Assembly: GCA_946611595.1 (NCBI GenBank)
Contig: CAMODY010000016.1
Location: 1 to 18,127 of the forward strand
Direction of reading: 5' to 3'
From: an uncultured Clostridia bacterium
GTDB taxonomy: Bacteria; Bacillota; Clostridia; Lachnospirales; Lachnospiraceae
Length of the DNA: 18,127 nucleotides
Part shown: positions 8,816-14,059 of the stretch, piece by piece
Layout: each line of letters opens with the position of its first letter
Numbering within the stretch: the first letter of the stretch is position 1
The notes under the pieces: model-generated
Databases searched by the model: none
Told to the model about the DNA's origin: nothing
What the model saw: the letters and a program-made list of their open reading frames with translations, nothing else
Translations under genes and position numbers: made by a program

Positions 8816-8850
8816 GCCCGGATGTGTAAATGAACATATCCGGGCCTGTT
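8816..8850 (+). terminator. Intrinsic terminator after ilvA
   Basis: A 12-bp stem with one G-U pair: GCCCGGATGTGT (8816-8827) / ACATATCCGGGC (8834-8845), loop AAATGA, then CTGTT. An A-rich run (AAAAGAAAA) precedes it, so it could also stop leftward transcription. It lies directly in front of the DUF1294 gene. Confidence 0.75.
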
Positions 8851-8857
8851 TGTGAAG

Positions 8858-9133
8858 ATGAATCCAATTATCGTTTATATAATCATCATATATCTTGTTC
8901 TCATGAACCTTTTAGGCTTTATCCTGATGGGCGCGGACAAACGCAAAGCAAAGCTTGGCAAATGGCGCATTCCTGAAAAGACCTTCTTTATCGTCAGCAT
9001 CTTAGGAGGAAGCTTAGGGACCTGGCTTGGAATGTATGCATTCCGTCATAAGACCAGGCATTGGTACTTTGTCGTCTTCATGCCTCTGATCTTTATCGCA
9101 CATGTTGTACTTGCAATCTTTCTGCTAAAATAA
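8858..9133 (+). CDS. DUF1294 family small membrane protein
   Basis: About 91 residues, highly hydrophobic. An N-terminal membrane segment (roughly residues 3-25) is followed by the basic stretch MGADKRKAKLGKWRIPEK, a glycine-rich segment ILGGSLGTWLGMY, FRHKTRHWYF, and a C-terminal membrane segment. DKRxAKxGxWRIPE and the FRHKTxH motif are characteristic of the DUF1294 family, whose function is unknown. The start is uncertain. ATG 8858 and GTG 8852 are both in frame, neither has a recognisable ribosome site, and the terminator hairpin ends only 12 nt before ATG 8858. It may be expressed weakly by read-through from ilvA. A palindromic repeat begins 8 nt after the stop. Confidence 0.8.
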   Translation: MNPIIVYIIIIYLVLMNLLGFILMGADKRKAKLGKWRIPEKTFFIVSILGGSLGTWLGMYAFRHKTRHWYFVVFMPLIFIAHVVLAIFLLK

Positions 9134-9140
9134 TAAACAA

Positions 9141-9169
9141 GGTGACAAGGGGACAGTTCTTTTGTCACC
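9141..9169 (+). repeat. Palindromic intergenic repeat, copy 1
   Basis: A 29-nt element whose ends GGTGACAA and TTGTCACC are exact inverted repeats, with core GGGGACAGTTC. As RNA read rightward the whole element can fold, because the inner mismatches become G-U pairs. Two further copies lie at 9263 and 11366 in the opposite orientation. The element is 8 nt after the DUF1294 stop. Confidence 0.85.
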
Positions 9170-9184
9170 ATGACTGAAATTAAA

Positions 9185-9226
9185 AAAGCACAAAAACTTT
9201 AGTTTTACTAAGAGATTTTGTGCTTT
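9185..9226. terminator. Bidirectional terminator-like hairpin between convergent genes
   Basis: An 11-bp stem AAAGCACAAAA (9185-9195) / TTTTGTGCTTT (9216-9226), with an inner TTAG/CTAA pairing inside the loop. Read leftward, the stem is followed by a run of T residues (TTTTTTAATTT), a good tail for asnA. Read rightward it is followed by GATTATTTT, a weaker tail for DUF1294. It lies midway between the inverted repeats at 9141 and 9263. Confidence 0.7.
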
Positions 9227-9262
9227 GATTATTTTCCGTTACTTTGCTTTAGTTAAAATCAA

Positions 9263-9289
9263 GTGACAAAAGAACCGTCCCTCTGTCAC
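9263..9289 (-). repeat. Palindromic intergenic repeat, copy 2 (inverted)
   Basis: A 27-nt element, inverted relative to copy 1, with ends GTGACA and TGTCAC and core GAACCGTCCC. It ends 1 nt before the asnA stop codon. An asnA transcript would therefore read this copy in the same sense as a DUF1294 transcript reads copy 1. Confidence 0.85.
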
Positions 9290-9290
9290 A

Positions 9291-10301
9291 TTACAGAAGT
9301 CTGACACCTGCTTTTTCGCAGGCCTCTACGGTCTCGCTGTCCCAAACGCTTGCCTGGACTTCACCGATATGGGCGGAGCCCATGAGGAGCATGCAAAGAC
9401 GGGACTGTCCGATACCGCCGCCGATCGTAAGCGGAAGTTCGTCGTTTAAGAGGCTCTTATGGAACGGAAGTTCTTTGCGTTCTTCACATCCTGCAATCTT
9501 CAGCTGTCTTTCTAAGGATTCCTTGTCAACACGGATACCCATGGAAGAAATCTCTAATGCACGTCCTAAGGTCTTGTGCCAGAAGAAGATATCGCAGTTT
9601 AAATCCCAGTCATCATAGTCCGGTGCACGTCCGTCGTGAGGCTTTCCGGATTTTAATGCGCCGCCGATCTGCATGATGCAGGCGGTCGGATGGTTTTTCA
9701 CAAATTCGTTCTCACGCTCCTGAGGCGTAAGATCCGGATACATATCCTCAAGTTCCTGTGTTGTGATATATTCCACATCACGGCTAAGATCAATGTCAAT
9801 CTGTGGGTAGTGGACCTTCATATGATCGGCTGTGTTGCAGATTGCATGAACGATCGCGCGAACGATCAGTTTTAAGAAATCCAAATTGCGGTTTTCTTTT
9901 GTGATAACTTTTTCCCAGTCCCACTGATCAACATAGATAGAATGAACATTATCCAGTTCCTCATCACGGCGGATGGCGTTCATGTCAGTATATAAGCCGT
10001 TTCCTACACGGAAATCGTAGCGTTTTAAAGCATATCTTTTCCATTTTGCGAGCGAATGTACAACTTGTGCTTCATTGCCGCCAAGTGCCGGGATATCAAA
10101 GGATACAGGACGTTCTACGCCGTTCAGGTTATCGTTCAGTCCGGATGCCTCCATAACAAACAGCGGAGCAGAAACACGCTTGATATTCAGCGCATCCTTC
10201 AGCTGCTGCTGGAATACTTCCTTAATGTAAACGATGGCCCGCTGGGTATCATACTCGTCCAACGGAGACTGGTAACCTTCCGGGATATAGACTTTGCTCA
10301 T
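9291..10301 (-). CDS. asnA: Aspartate--ammonia ligase (asparagine synthetase A)
   Basis: Makes asparagine from aspartate, ammonia and ATP by way of an aspartyl-AMP intermediate. It is an ammonia-dependent enzyme related to class II aminoacyl-tRNA synthetases. The 336-residue length matches AsnA. Recognised stretches include MSKVYIPEGYQSPLDEYDTQ, VSAPLFV, DLNCDIFFWH, and the C-terminal motif-3-like GGGIGQSRLCMLL with its ATP-binding arginine. AAGGAGG (complement of 10311-10317) lies 9 nt before the ATG. The gene is monocistronic, convergent with DUF1294 and divergent from the lipoprotein at 10543. A consensus promoter and a structured leader of about 120 nt precede it, suggesting its own regulation. 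Confidence 0.96.
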   Translation of the reverse strand: MSKVYIPEGYQSPLDEYDTQRAIVYIKEVFQQQLKDALNIKRVSAPLFVMEASGLNDNLNGVERPVSFDIPALGGNEAQVVHSLAKWKRYALKRYDFRVGNGLYTDMNAIRRDEELDNVHSIYVDQWDWEKVITKENRNLDFLKLIVRAIVHAICNTADHMKVHYPQIDIDLSRDVEYITTQELEDMYPDLTPQERENEFVKNHPTACIMQIGGALKSGKPHDGRAPDYDDWDLNCDIFFWHKTLGRALEISSMGIRVDKESLERQLKIAGCEERKELPFHKSLLNDELPLTIGGGIGQSRLCMLLMGSAHIGEVQASVWDSETVEACEKAGVRLL

Positions 10302-10335
10302 GGTTTTTATCCTCCTTACAATTCCCTGTTTTTTT

Positions 10336-10417
10336 GTCTCCCGTAGCTCCTAATGGTGTCTAATCAGAAAAGGCAACGGAGCCGGCGAGACATTTGTCTC
10401 TAAGACACCATTGCCTT
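10336..10417 (-). ncRNA. Structured 5' leader of asnA (candidate cis-regulatory RNA)
   Basis: Read on the minus strand, the leader holds several complementary segments that cannot all pair at once. AAGGCAA (10417-10411) pairs with TTGCCTT (10376-10370), enclosing a GAGAC-AAAT-GTCTC hairpin (10400-10387). AATGGTGTCT (10412-10403) pairs perfectly with AGACACCATT (10361-10352). GTCTC-CCG-GCTCC (10391-10378) pairs with GGAGC-CGG-GAGAC (10350-10336) over 13 bp with small bulges. The crossing order implies either a pseudoknot or a two-state switch. I see no T-box signature and match no known riboswitch class from memory. No poly-U terminator follows, so control of translation or stability is more likely than attenuation. 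The pairings are seen; the function is inferred. Confidence 0.5.
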
Positions 10418-10428
10418 ATTTAAAGCGT

Positions 10429-10457
10429 ATTATCTGCTTTTTTTTGCTTTTTGTCAA
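10429..10457 (-). promoter_or_regulatory. Promoter for asnA
   Basis: On the minus strand, a perfect -35 TTGACA (10457-10452) is followed after 17 nt by GATAAT (10434-10429). Transcription should begin near 10422, giving a 5' leader of about 120 nt. The match to a housekeeping sigma-70/SigA promoter is strong. Confidence 0.75.
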
Positions 10458-10470
10458 TCAAAAATAGAAT

Positions 10471-10498
10471 TTGCTTTTAATCAGAGCCTGTGTAATAC
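10471..10498 (+). promoter_or_regulatory. Possible promoter for the 10543 lipoprotein gene
   Basis: TTGCTT (10471-10476) and TAATAC (10493-10498) are separated by 16 nt, about 45 nt upstream of the start codon. It is a moderate match, divergent from and adjacent to the asnA promoter. Confidence 0.4.
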
Positions 10499-10527
10499 TT
10501 TTGTTATAGAAATGAAGGTAGTTATTG

Positions 10528-10534
10528 AAAGGGG
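10528..10534 (+). promoter_or_regulatory. Ribosome binding site fixing the lipoprotein start
   Basis: AAAGGGG lies 8 nt before ATG 10543. This excludes the in-frame TTG at 10525, which would overlap the site. Confidence 0.7.
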
Positions 10535-10542
10535 ATAATAAA

Positions 10543-11208
10543 ATGAAAAACATGAAAAGAATTGCAACTATAATTCTTGCCATTGCACTTGCAGCTATGT
10601 TTGTAGGCTGTGGAATCGCAAAGAATGAAGGCGGTAACGGAGGCGGAGCAGTTGTAACTCCGAAGCCGGAAGAAAAAACGCTTGAAGGCACCTATTATGC
10701 AGATGTTGATATTTCTGATATTGTTGCTACTCAGATTGCAGACGAATATGATATCGATGCATCAGCGCCGCTGCTTATGAATTTATCATTAACTCTGAAG
10801 TCTAACAATATGTATGAGATGGCGTTTGATGTAGAAAAGTTTTTCGCCAACACAGAAGATTATTATTACCAGATCTTTCCTGCGCTAATTAAAAGTATTT
10901 TTGCTGATCAGGGAATTCCGGAAAGCGATATAGAATCAACTCTTAAAGGCTTAGGTTATGATAGTCTGCAGGCTTATTTGGATGAAATGGTAGTACAGGC
11001 TATGGATGAGGTTCACAGCCAGTATTCATCCAGCGATGCAAGTTTTATTTCAGAAGGATCATATAAGGTTGATGGCGATAAGATCGAATTGTTTGACGGC
11101 GGCGTTTCTACTCCTACTGATTCGGGTGTGATCAACAGCGATGGAACGATTACCATTGAAGATGTTCCTGTTGAAGGCGGTTTAATGGACGTAACTTTTT
11201 CTAAATAA
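10543..11208 (+). CDS. Putative lipoprotein of unknown function
   Basis: A 221-residue protein with a lipoprotein signal peptide: basic MKNMKR, a hydrophobic run IATIILAIALAAM, and a lipobox FVGC with the lipidated Cys at residue 23. A low-complexity Gly/Pro linker follows (about 28-46), then an acidic soluble domain. The end of the domain, EGSYKVDGDKIELFD followed by GVINSDGTITIEDV, alternates as beta strands might. It recalls small lipocalin-like or beta-rich lipoproteins common in Clostridia, but I cannot name a family. It should sit on the outer face of the membrane. It is a single gene with its own terminator, divergent from asnA. Confidence 0.8.
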   Translation: MKNMKRIATIILAIALAAMFVGCGIAKNEGGNGGGAVVTPKPEEKTLEGTYYADVDISDIVATQIADEYDIDASAPLLMNLSLTLKSNNMYEMAFDVEKFFANTEDYYYQIFPALIKSIFADQGIPESDIESTLKGLGYDSLQAYLDEMVVQAMDEVHSQYSSSDASFISEGSYKVDGDKIELFDGGVSTPTDSGVINSDGTITIEDVPVEGGLMDVTFSK

Positions 11209-11249
11209 TTTAGGAAAATCGATATTTTAATTGTCAGATTATTTTCAAG

Positions 11250-11278
11250 CGGGCTCTGCATATGCAGGGCCCGTTTTT
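11250..11278 (+). terminator. Intrinsic terminator after the lipoprotein gene
   Basis: A GC-rich stem CGGGCTCTGC (11250-11259) / GCAGGGCCCG (11264-11273), including one T-G pair and an ATAT loop, followed directly by TTTTT. A strong factor-independent terminator. Confidence 0.9.
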
Positions 11279-11302
11279 ATCTTAGCTGTCCATGTTCTTC
11301 TA

Positions 11303-11331
11303 TTGCGCGAAAATAAACAAATGCTTATAAT
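11303..11331 (+). promoter_or_regulatory. Promoter for the ATP-grasp/dehydrogenase operon
   Basis: TTGCGC (11303-11308), a 17-nt spacer, then a perfect TATAAT (11326-11331). Initiation near 11338 would put repeat copy 3 inside the 5' untranslated region. Confidence 0.65.
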
Positions 11332-11365
11332 AACGAACAACTAAAAAACGAAACAGATGACAGAA

Positions 11366-11394
11366 GGTGACAAAAGAACCGTCCCCTTGTCACC
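11366..11394 (-). repeat. Palindromic intergenic repeat, copy 3
   Basis: A 29-nt element with perfect inverted ends GGTGACAA and TTGTCACC, in the same orientation as copy 2. It differs from the reverse complement of copy 1 at a single core position. It lies between the promoter at 11303 and the ribosome site at 11407, so it is probably transcribed as a leader hairpin. Confidence 0.85.
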
Positions 11395-11406
11395 TGGATA
11401 AATGAT

Positions 11407-11411
11407 GGGAG
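11407..11411 (+). promoter_or_regulatory. Ribosome binding site choosing ATG 11417
   Basis: GGGAG lies 5 nt before ATG 11417. In-frame ATGs at 11402 and 11405 precede or overlap it and have no ribosome site of their own. Confidence 0.7.
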
Positions 11412-11416
11412 TATTT

Positions 11417-12886
11417 ATGAAAAAAGAAAGAAAAGAATATTTAGATATCATCAGAAGTTTAAAAGGTGATGAAGAAGGAAGAAGAAAGGCAGCCGATTAT
11501 GTCAGGGATTCTGATTGTGATACTTATGGCTATCCGGCGCCGTTTTCTTTTGTTCCGACGTTCTACAACTCAAAAGAAATCTCTTTTATGGAAAAGACTG
11601 TAGAAATAACGCACAGCGTTTTAAGCAAGGCAATCAAACATTATGTAGAAGATCCGGAATACCGGAAACTCTTCGCTTTTTCTGAAGCAGTAGAAAAGCT
11701 GATTCTGCTTCCTTGCGGATATGAAGAGCAGCTCCCGATCAGCCGCTTTGATTTCTTCTTAAGCGAGGATGATTTCAGTTTCAAGTTCTGCGAATTTAAT
11801 GCAGATGGTGCAGCAGCGATGAGCCGTACCCAGATCGGCTGTGAGGCAGTCGCACTTTCCGAGAGTTTCCAGAAGTTTACGGAAAACCATGAAGTTGTTC
11901 CGTTTGAATATTTTGATACCTGGGTCAGCGCATTTCTTGATACTTATAATTCTGATATTCACGTGGCAAAGAGTGCAGACAAGACCGATGCGGAAGAAGG
12001 AAGATATCTGCCTCTCATGCCGAATGTACTGATCACAGACTTTAAAGAAGCTGTCACCTGGAGTGATGTGACAAGATATTTAGCAGCATTTGAGAAAGCC
12101 GGCGTAAATGCGCGTTTTGTGGATCTCAGAGACCTTAGCTTTGATGGAGAGCATTTAATTGACGCATCTGATGGTATGGTCTTTCATGCTGTTTACAGAA
12201 GAGTTACGACCAGCGACATCGCAAAACGTTATGAGGACTGTAAGGCACTGATCGATGCGGTTGCTGCTGAGAAGATCGTTCTGATCGGACATTTCCGTAC
12301 AACGGTTCCGCATGCGAAGATGATCAATGTTGCGCTTTTAGATGAGCAGACAAAAGCCATCCTTACAGCTGAGGAGTGGGCGTTCGTGCAGGAACATGTG
12401 CTTCCGACATACCGCCTGCGCCATGACACAAAAGGACTTGATATTGCAGCGATCAAAGCGGATAAAGACAAGTGGATCTTAAAGCCGGAAGATGATTATG
12501 ATTCCCATGGTATTTATGCCGGAGGCGACCTTTCCCAGGAAGAATGGGAAGAGAAGGTCGAAAGCCTGATCGATAAAGACTATATCGTAATGGAGTTTTA
12601 TGTGCCGGCAAAATCAGAAATCTGCCTTCCGATACCGGCTGCTGATGATCTTAAAGATGATACTTATAATTCAGATAAGCCGGCTGGTCTTGTTTCTGCA
12701 ATTGCTTATTATGCAGATGAGGCAATGAAAGAAGACTATGGAATCAAACCTTGGTTTTCGATGACAGGAACTTATTCCTTTAATGGTAAGTTTGGTGGTT
12801 TCTTCAGCCGCATGGGTCAGGAATTTGTTATTTCCGAAAGCCACCATGGAGTCAGCATCCCATCCTTTAGACTGATTGGAGAATAA
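11417..12886 (+). CDS. Circularly permuted ATP-grasp-like protein, glutathionylspermidine-synthase type
   Basis: A 489-residue cytoplasmic protein with no signal peptide. Two segments suggest the circularly permuted ATP-grasp fold of the glutathionylspermidine synthase group. CEFNADG (Glu126, Asn128) resembles the metal/ATP-binding EFN motif. WILKPEDDYDSHGIYAG (Lys356) resembles the ATP-contacting KP-x-G loop. Such proteins ligate a carboxylate to an amine or similar nucleophile with ATP; the substrate here is unknown. The gene runs 2 nt into a D-2-hydroxyacid dehydrogenase, implying a shared pathway. The assignment comes from motif recognition by eye, so the family call is moderate and the function is open. 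Confidence 0.6.
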   Translation: MKKERKEYLDIIRSLKGDEEGRRKAADYVRDSDCDTYGYPAPFSFVPTFYNSKEISFMEKTVEITHSVLSKAIKHYVEDPEYRKLFAFSEAVEKLILLPCGYEEQLPISRFDFFLSEDDFSFKFCEFNADGAAAMSRTQIGCEAVALSESFQKFTENHEVVPFEYFDTWVSAFLDTYNSDIHVAKSADKTDAEEGRYLPLMPNVLITDFKEAVTWSDVTRYLAAFEKAGVNARFVDLRDLSFDGEHLIDASDGMVFHAVYRRVTTSDIAKRYEDCKALIDAVAAEKIVLIGHFRTTVPHAKMINVALLDEQTKAILTAEEWAFVQEHVLPTYRLRHDTKGLDIAAIKADKDKWILKPEDDYDSHGIYAGGDLSQEEWEEKVESLIDKDYIVMEFYVPAKSEICLPIPAADDLKDDTYNSDKPAGLVSAIAYYADEAMKEDYGIKPWFSMTGTYSFNGKFGGFFSRMGQEFVISESHHGVSIPSFRLIGE

Positions 12887-12888
12887 TT

Positions 12889-13839
12889 ATGACCAATATC
12901 GCAATTTTAGATACCGATACATTAACAAGCGGCGATCTGGATTTTTCGCCGATCGAGGCATGCGGAAATGTCAGCTTCTTTGATCTTATGCCACAGGAAG
13001 AGATCGTAAAGGCGATCGGACAGGCGGAGGTCGTGGTTGTAAATAAAGCGCAGATCACGAAAGAGATCATGAATCAGCTTCCGAATCTGAAATACATCGG
13101 TCTTTTTGCGACCGGCTATAACAATATTGACTGCAAGGCAGCAAGAGAGCGAGGCATCGATGTCGTAAACGTTCCGGGATACAGCACAGATTCTGTTGCC
13201 CAGCTGGTTTTTGCGTTTATCCTTTCTCATGCAACCAATATAGCTTTTTATAATGAGTCCGTACATAAAGGAGACTGGATCAGCTGTCCCTCCTTTGCAT
13301 ACTTTCCGATGCCGATCGAAGAACTCTCCGGAAAGACACTTGGAATCATCGGCTTCGGAAACCTCGGAAAGAAAGTTGCAAAGATCGGCGATGCTTTTGG
13401 CATGAACATCCTGATCCACTCACACAGGAGCTATGAGGATTGCCCATACAAACAGGTCGATAAAGAGACGCTGTTTAAAGAAGCGGATTATCTTTCCATC
13501 AACTGCCCGTTAAATGAAGAGACGGCCAATATCGTCTGTGAAGATACGCTGAAGCTGATGAAGAAAAATGCGTTCCTAATCAATACTGCGCGCGGCGGCT
13601 GTGTGGATTCGAAGGCGCTGAAAAAAGCATTGGATGAAGAATGGATCTCCGGCGCAGGAGTAGACGTTTTGGTTTATGAGCCGATGGCAGCAGATGAGCC
13701 GCTTTTTACGGCAAAGAACTGTATGATCACACCGCATATCGGCTGGGCTTCCATCGAAGCCAGAACCCGTCTGATCCAGAAGGTCGCAGACAATATCAAT
13801 GCATGGAAAGAAGGAAATCCTATCAATGTTGTAAACTAA
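12889..13839 (+). CDS. D-isomer-specific 2-hydroxyacid dehydrogenase
   Basis: NAD(P)-dependent interconversion of a 2-keto acid and a D-2-hydroxy acid. The 316-residue protein has the full family plan. The nucleotide-binding motif GFGNLGKKVA lies near residue 150. The catalytic triad is Arg235 in TARGG, Glu264 in YEP, and His283 in PHIGWAS. After the second strand, where NAD enzymes usually have an acidic residue, the sequence reads IHSHR, so NADPH use is possible (inference). Its closest relatives by look are glycerate/hydroxypyruvate reductases, but substrate cannot be read from sequence. The ATG is 2 nt after the ATP-grasp gene, with GGAGA (12878-12882) inside that gene, indicating translational coupling. 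Confidence 0.88.
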   Translation: MTNIAILDTDTLTSGDLDFSPIEACGNVSFFDLMPQEEIVKAIGQAEVVVVNKAQITKEIMNQLPNLKYIGLFATGYNNIDCKAARERGIDVVNVPGYSTDSVAQLVFAFILSHATNIAFYNESVHKGDWISCPSFAYFPMPIEELSGKTLGIIGFGNLGKKVAKIGDAFGMNILIHSHRSYEDCPYKQVDKETLFKEADYLSINCPLNEETANIVCEDTLKLMKKNAFLINTARGGCVDSKALKKALDEEWISGAGVDVLVYEPMAADEPLFTAKNCMITPHIGWASIEARTRLIQKVADNINAWKEGNPINVVN

Positions 13840-13851
13840 GCGGGATATTGA

Positions 13852-13880
13852 TTGACACTTATGCAAGGATATGTTTTAAT
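13852..13880 (+). promoter_or_regulatory. Promoter for the IMP dehydrogenase leader
   Basis: A perfect -35 TTGACA (13852-13857), a 17-nt spacer, and an extended -10 TGT-TTTAAT (13872-13880). Initiation near 13887 would give a leader of about 170 nt upstream of the IMP dehydrogenase start. Confidence 0.7.
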
Positions 13881-13910
13881 AATTTAACCCATTAAATATT
13901 TAGGAGAGTT

Positions 13911-13943
13911 ATGAAAAGAAGAGTTCTGCTTGTTTATAAATAA
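13911..13943 (+). CDS. Possible 10-residue leader peptide (MKRRVLLVYK)
   Basis: A tiny ORF of ten codons and a stop. AGGAG (13902-13906) lies 4 nt before its ATG, and it starts about 25 nt after the predicted transcription start. It is followed within 15 nt by a terminator-like hairpin, the layout of an attenuation leader. The codons show no long run of one amino acid: Arg-Arg, then Val-Leu-Leu-Val. It could equally be chance. Seen: the ORF, ribosome site and hairpin. Inferred: any regulatory role. Confidence 0.35.
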   Translation: MKRRVLLVYK

Positions 13944-13957
13944 TGTGATTTGTTTCG

Positions 13958-13998
13958 CCGGCTCCGAGTGCGTATGCATTTTGTGAGCCGGTTTCTTG
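13958..13998 (+). terminator. Hairpin with T-rich tail in the IMP dehydrogenase leader
   Basis: A perfect 7-bp stem CCGGCTC (13958-13964) / GAGCCGG (13985-13991), with an inner AGTGC/GCATT stem in its loop, followed by TTTCTTG. It may act as an attenuator. A rival pairing, GTTT-GCC (13952-13959, one bulged C) with GGCAAAC downstream, overlaps the left arm. It could instead be a terminator of the upstream operon transcript. Confidence 0.5.
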
Positions 13999-14059
13999 TA
14001 TATAGGCAAACTTTTCAAGCTGATACATAATCTGAGGATCAATACATAGGAGGAAAAAC

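Noticed and set aside
9141..9289. CRISPR array, because of repeated short palindromic units
   Set aside because: Only two nearby copies, in inverted rather than direct orientation, with no regular spacers and no cas genes.
10302..10430. T-box leader in front of asnA
   Set aside because: No AGGGTGG-type T-box sequence and no terminator tail, and the leader of about 120 nt is too short for a full T-box.
11417..13839. Vancomycin-type D-Ala-D-lactate ligase/dehydrogenase pair
   Set aside because: The first protein lacks Ddl/VanA motifs and looks like a circularly permuted ATP-grasp; there is no vanX, vanS or vanR nearby. Only the general analogy is kept.
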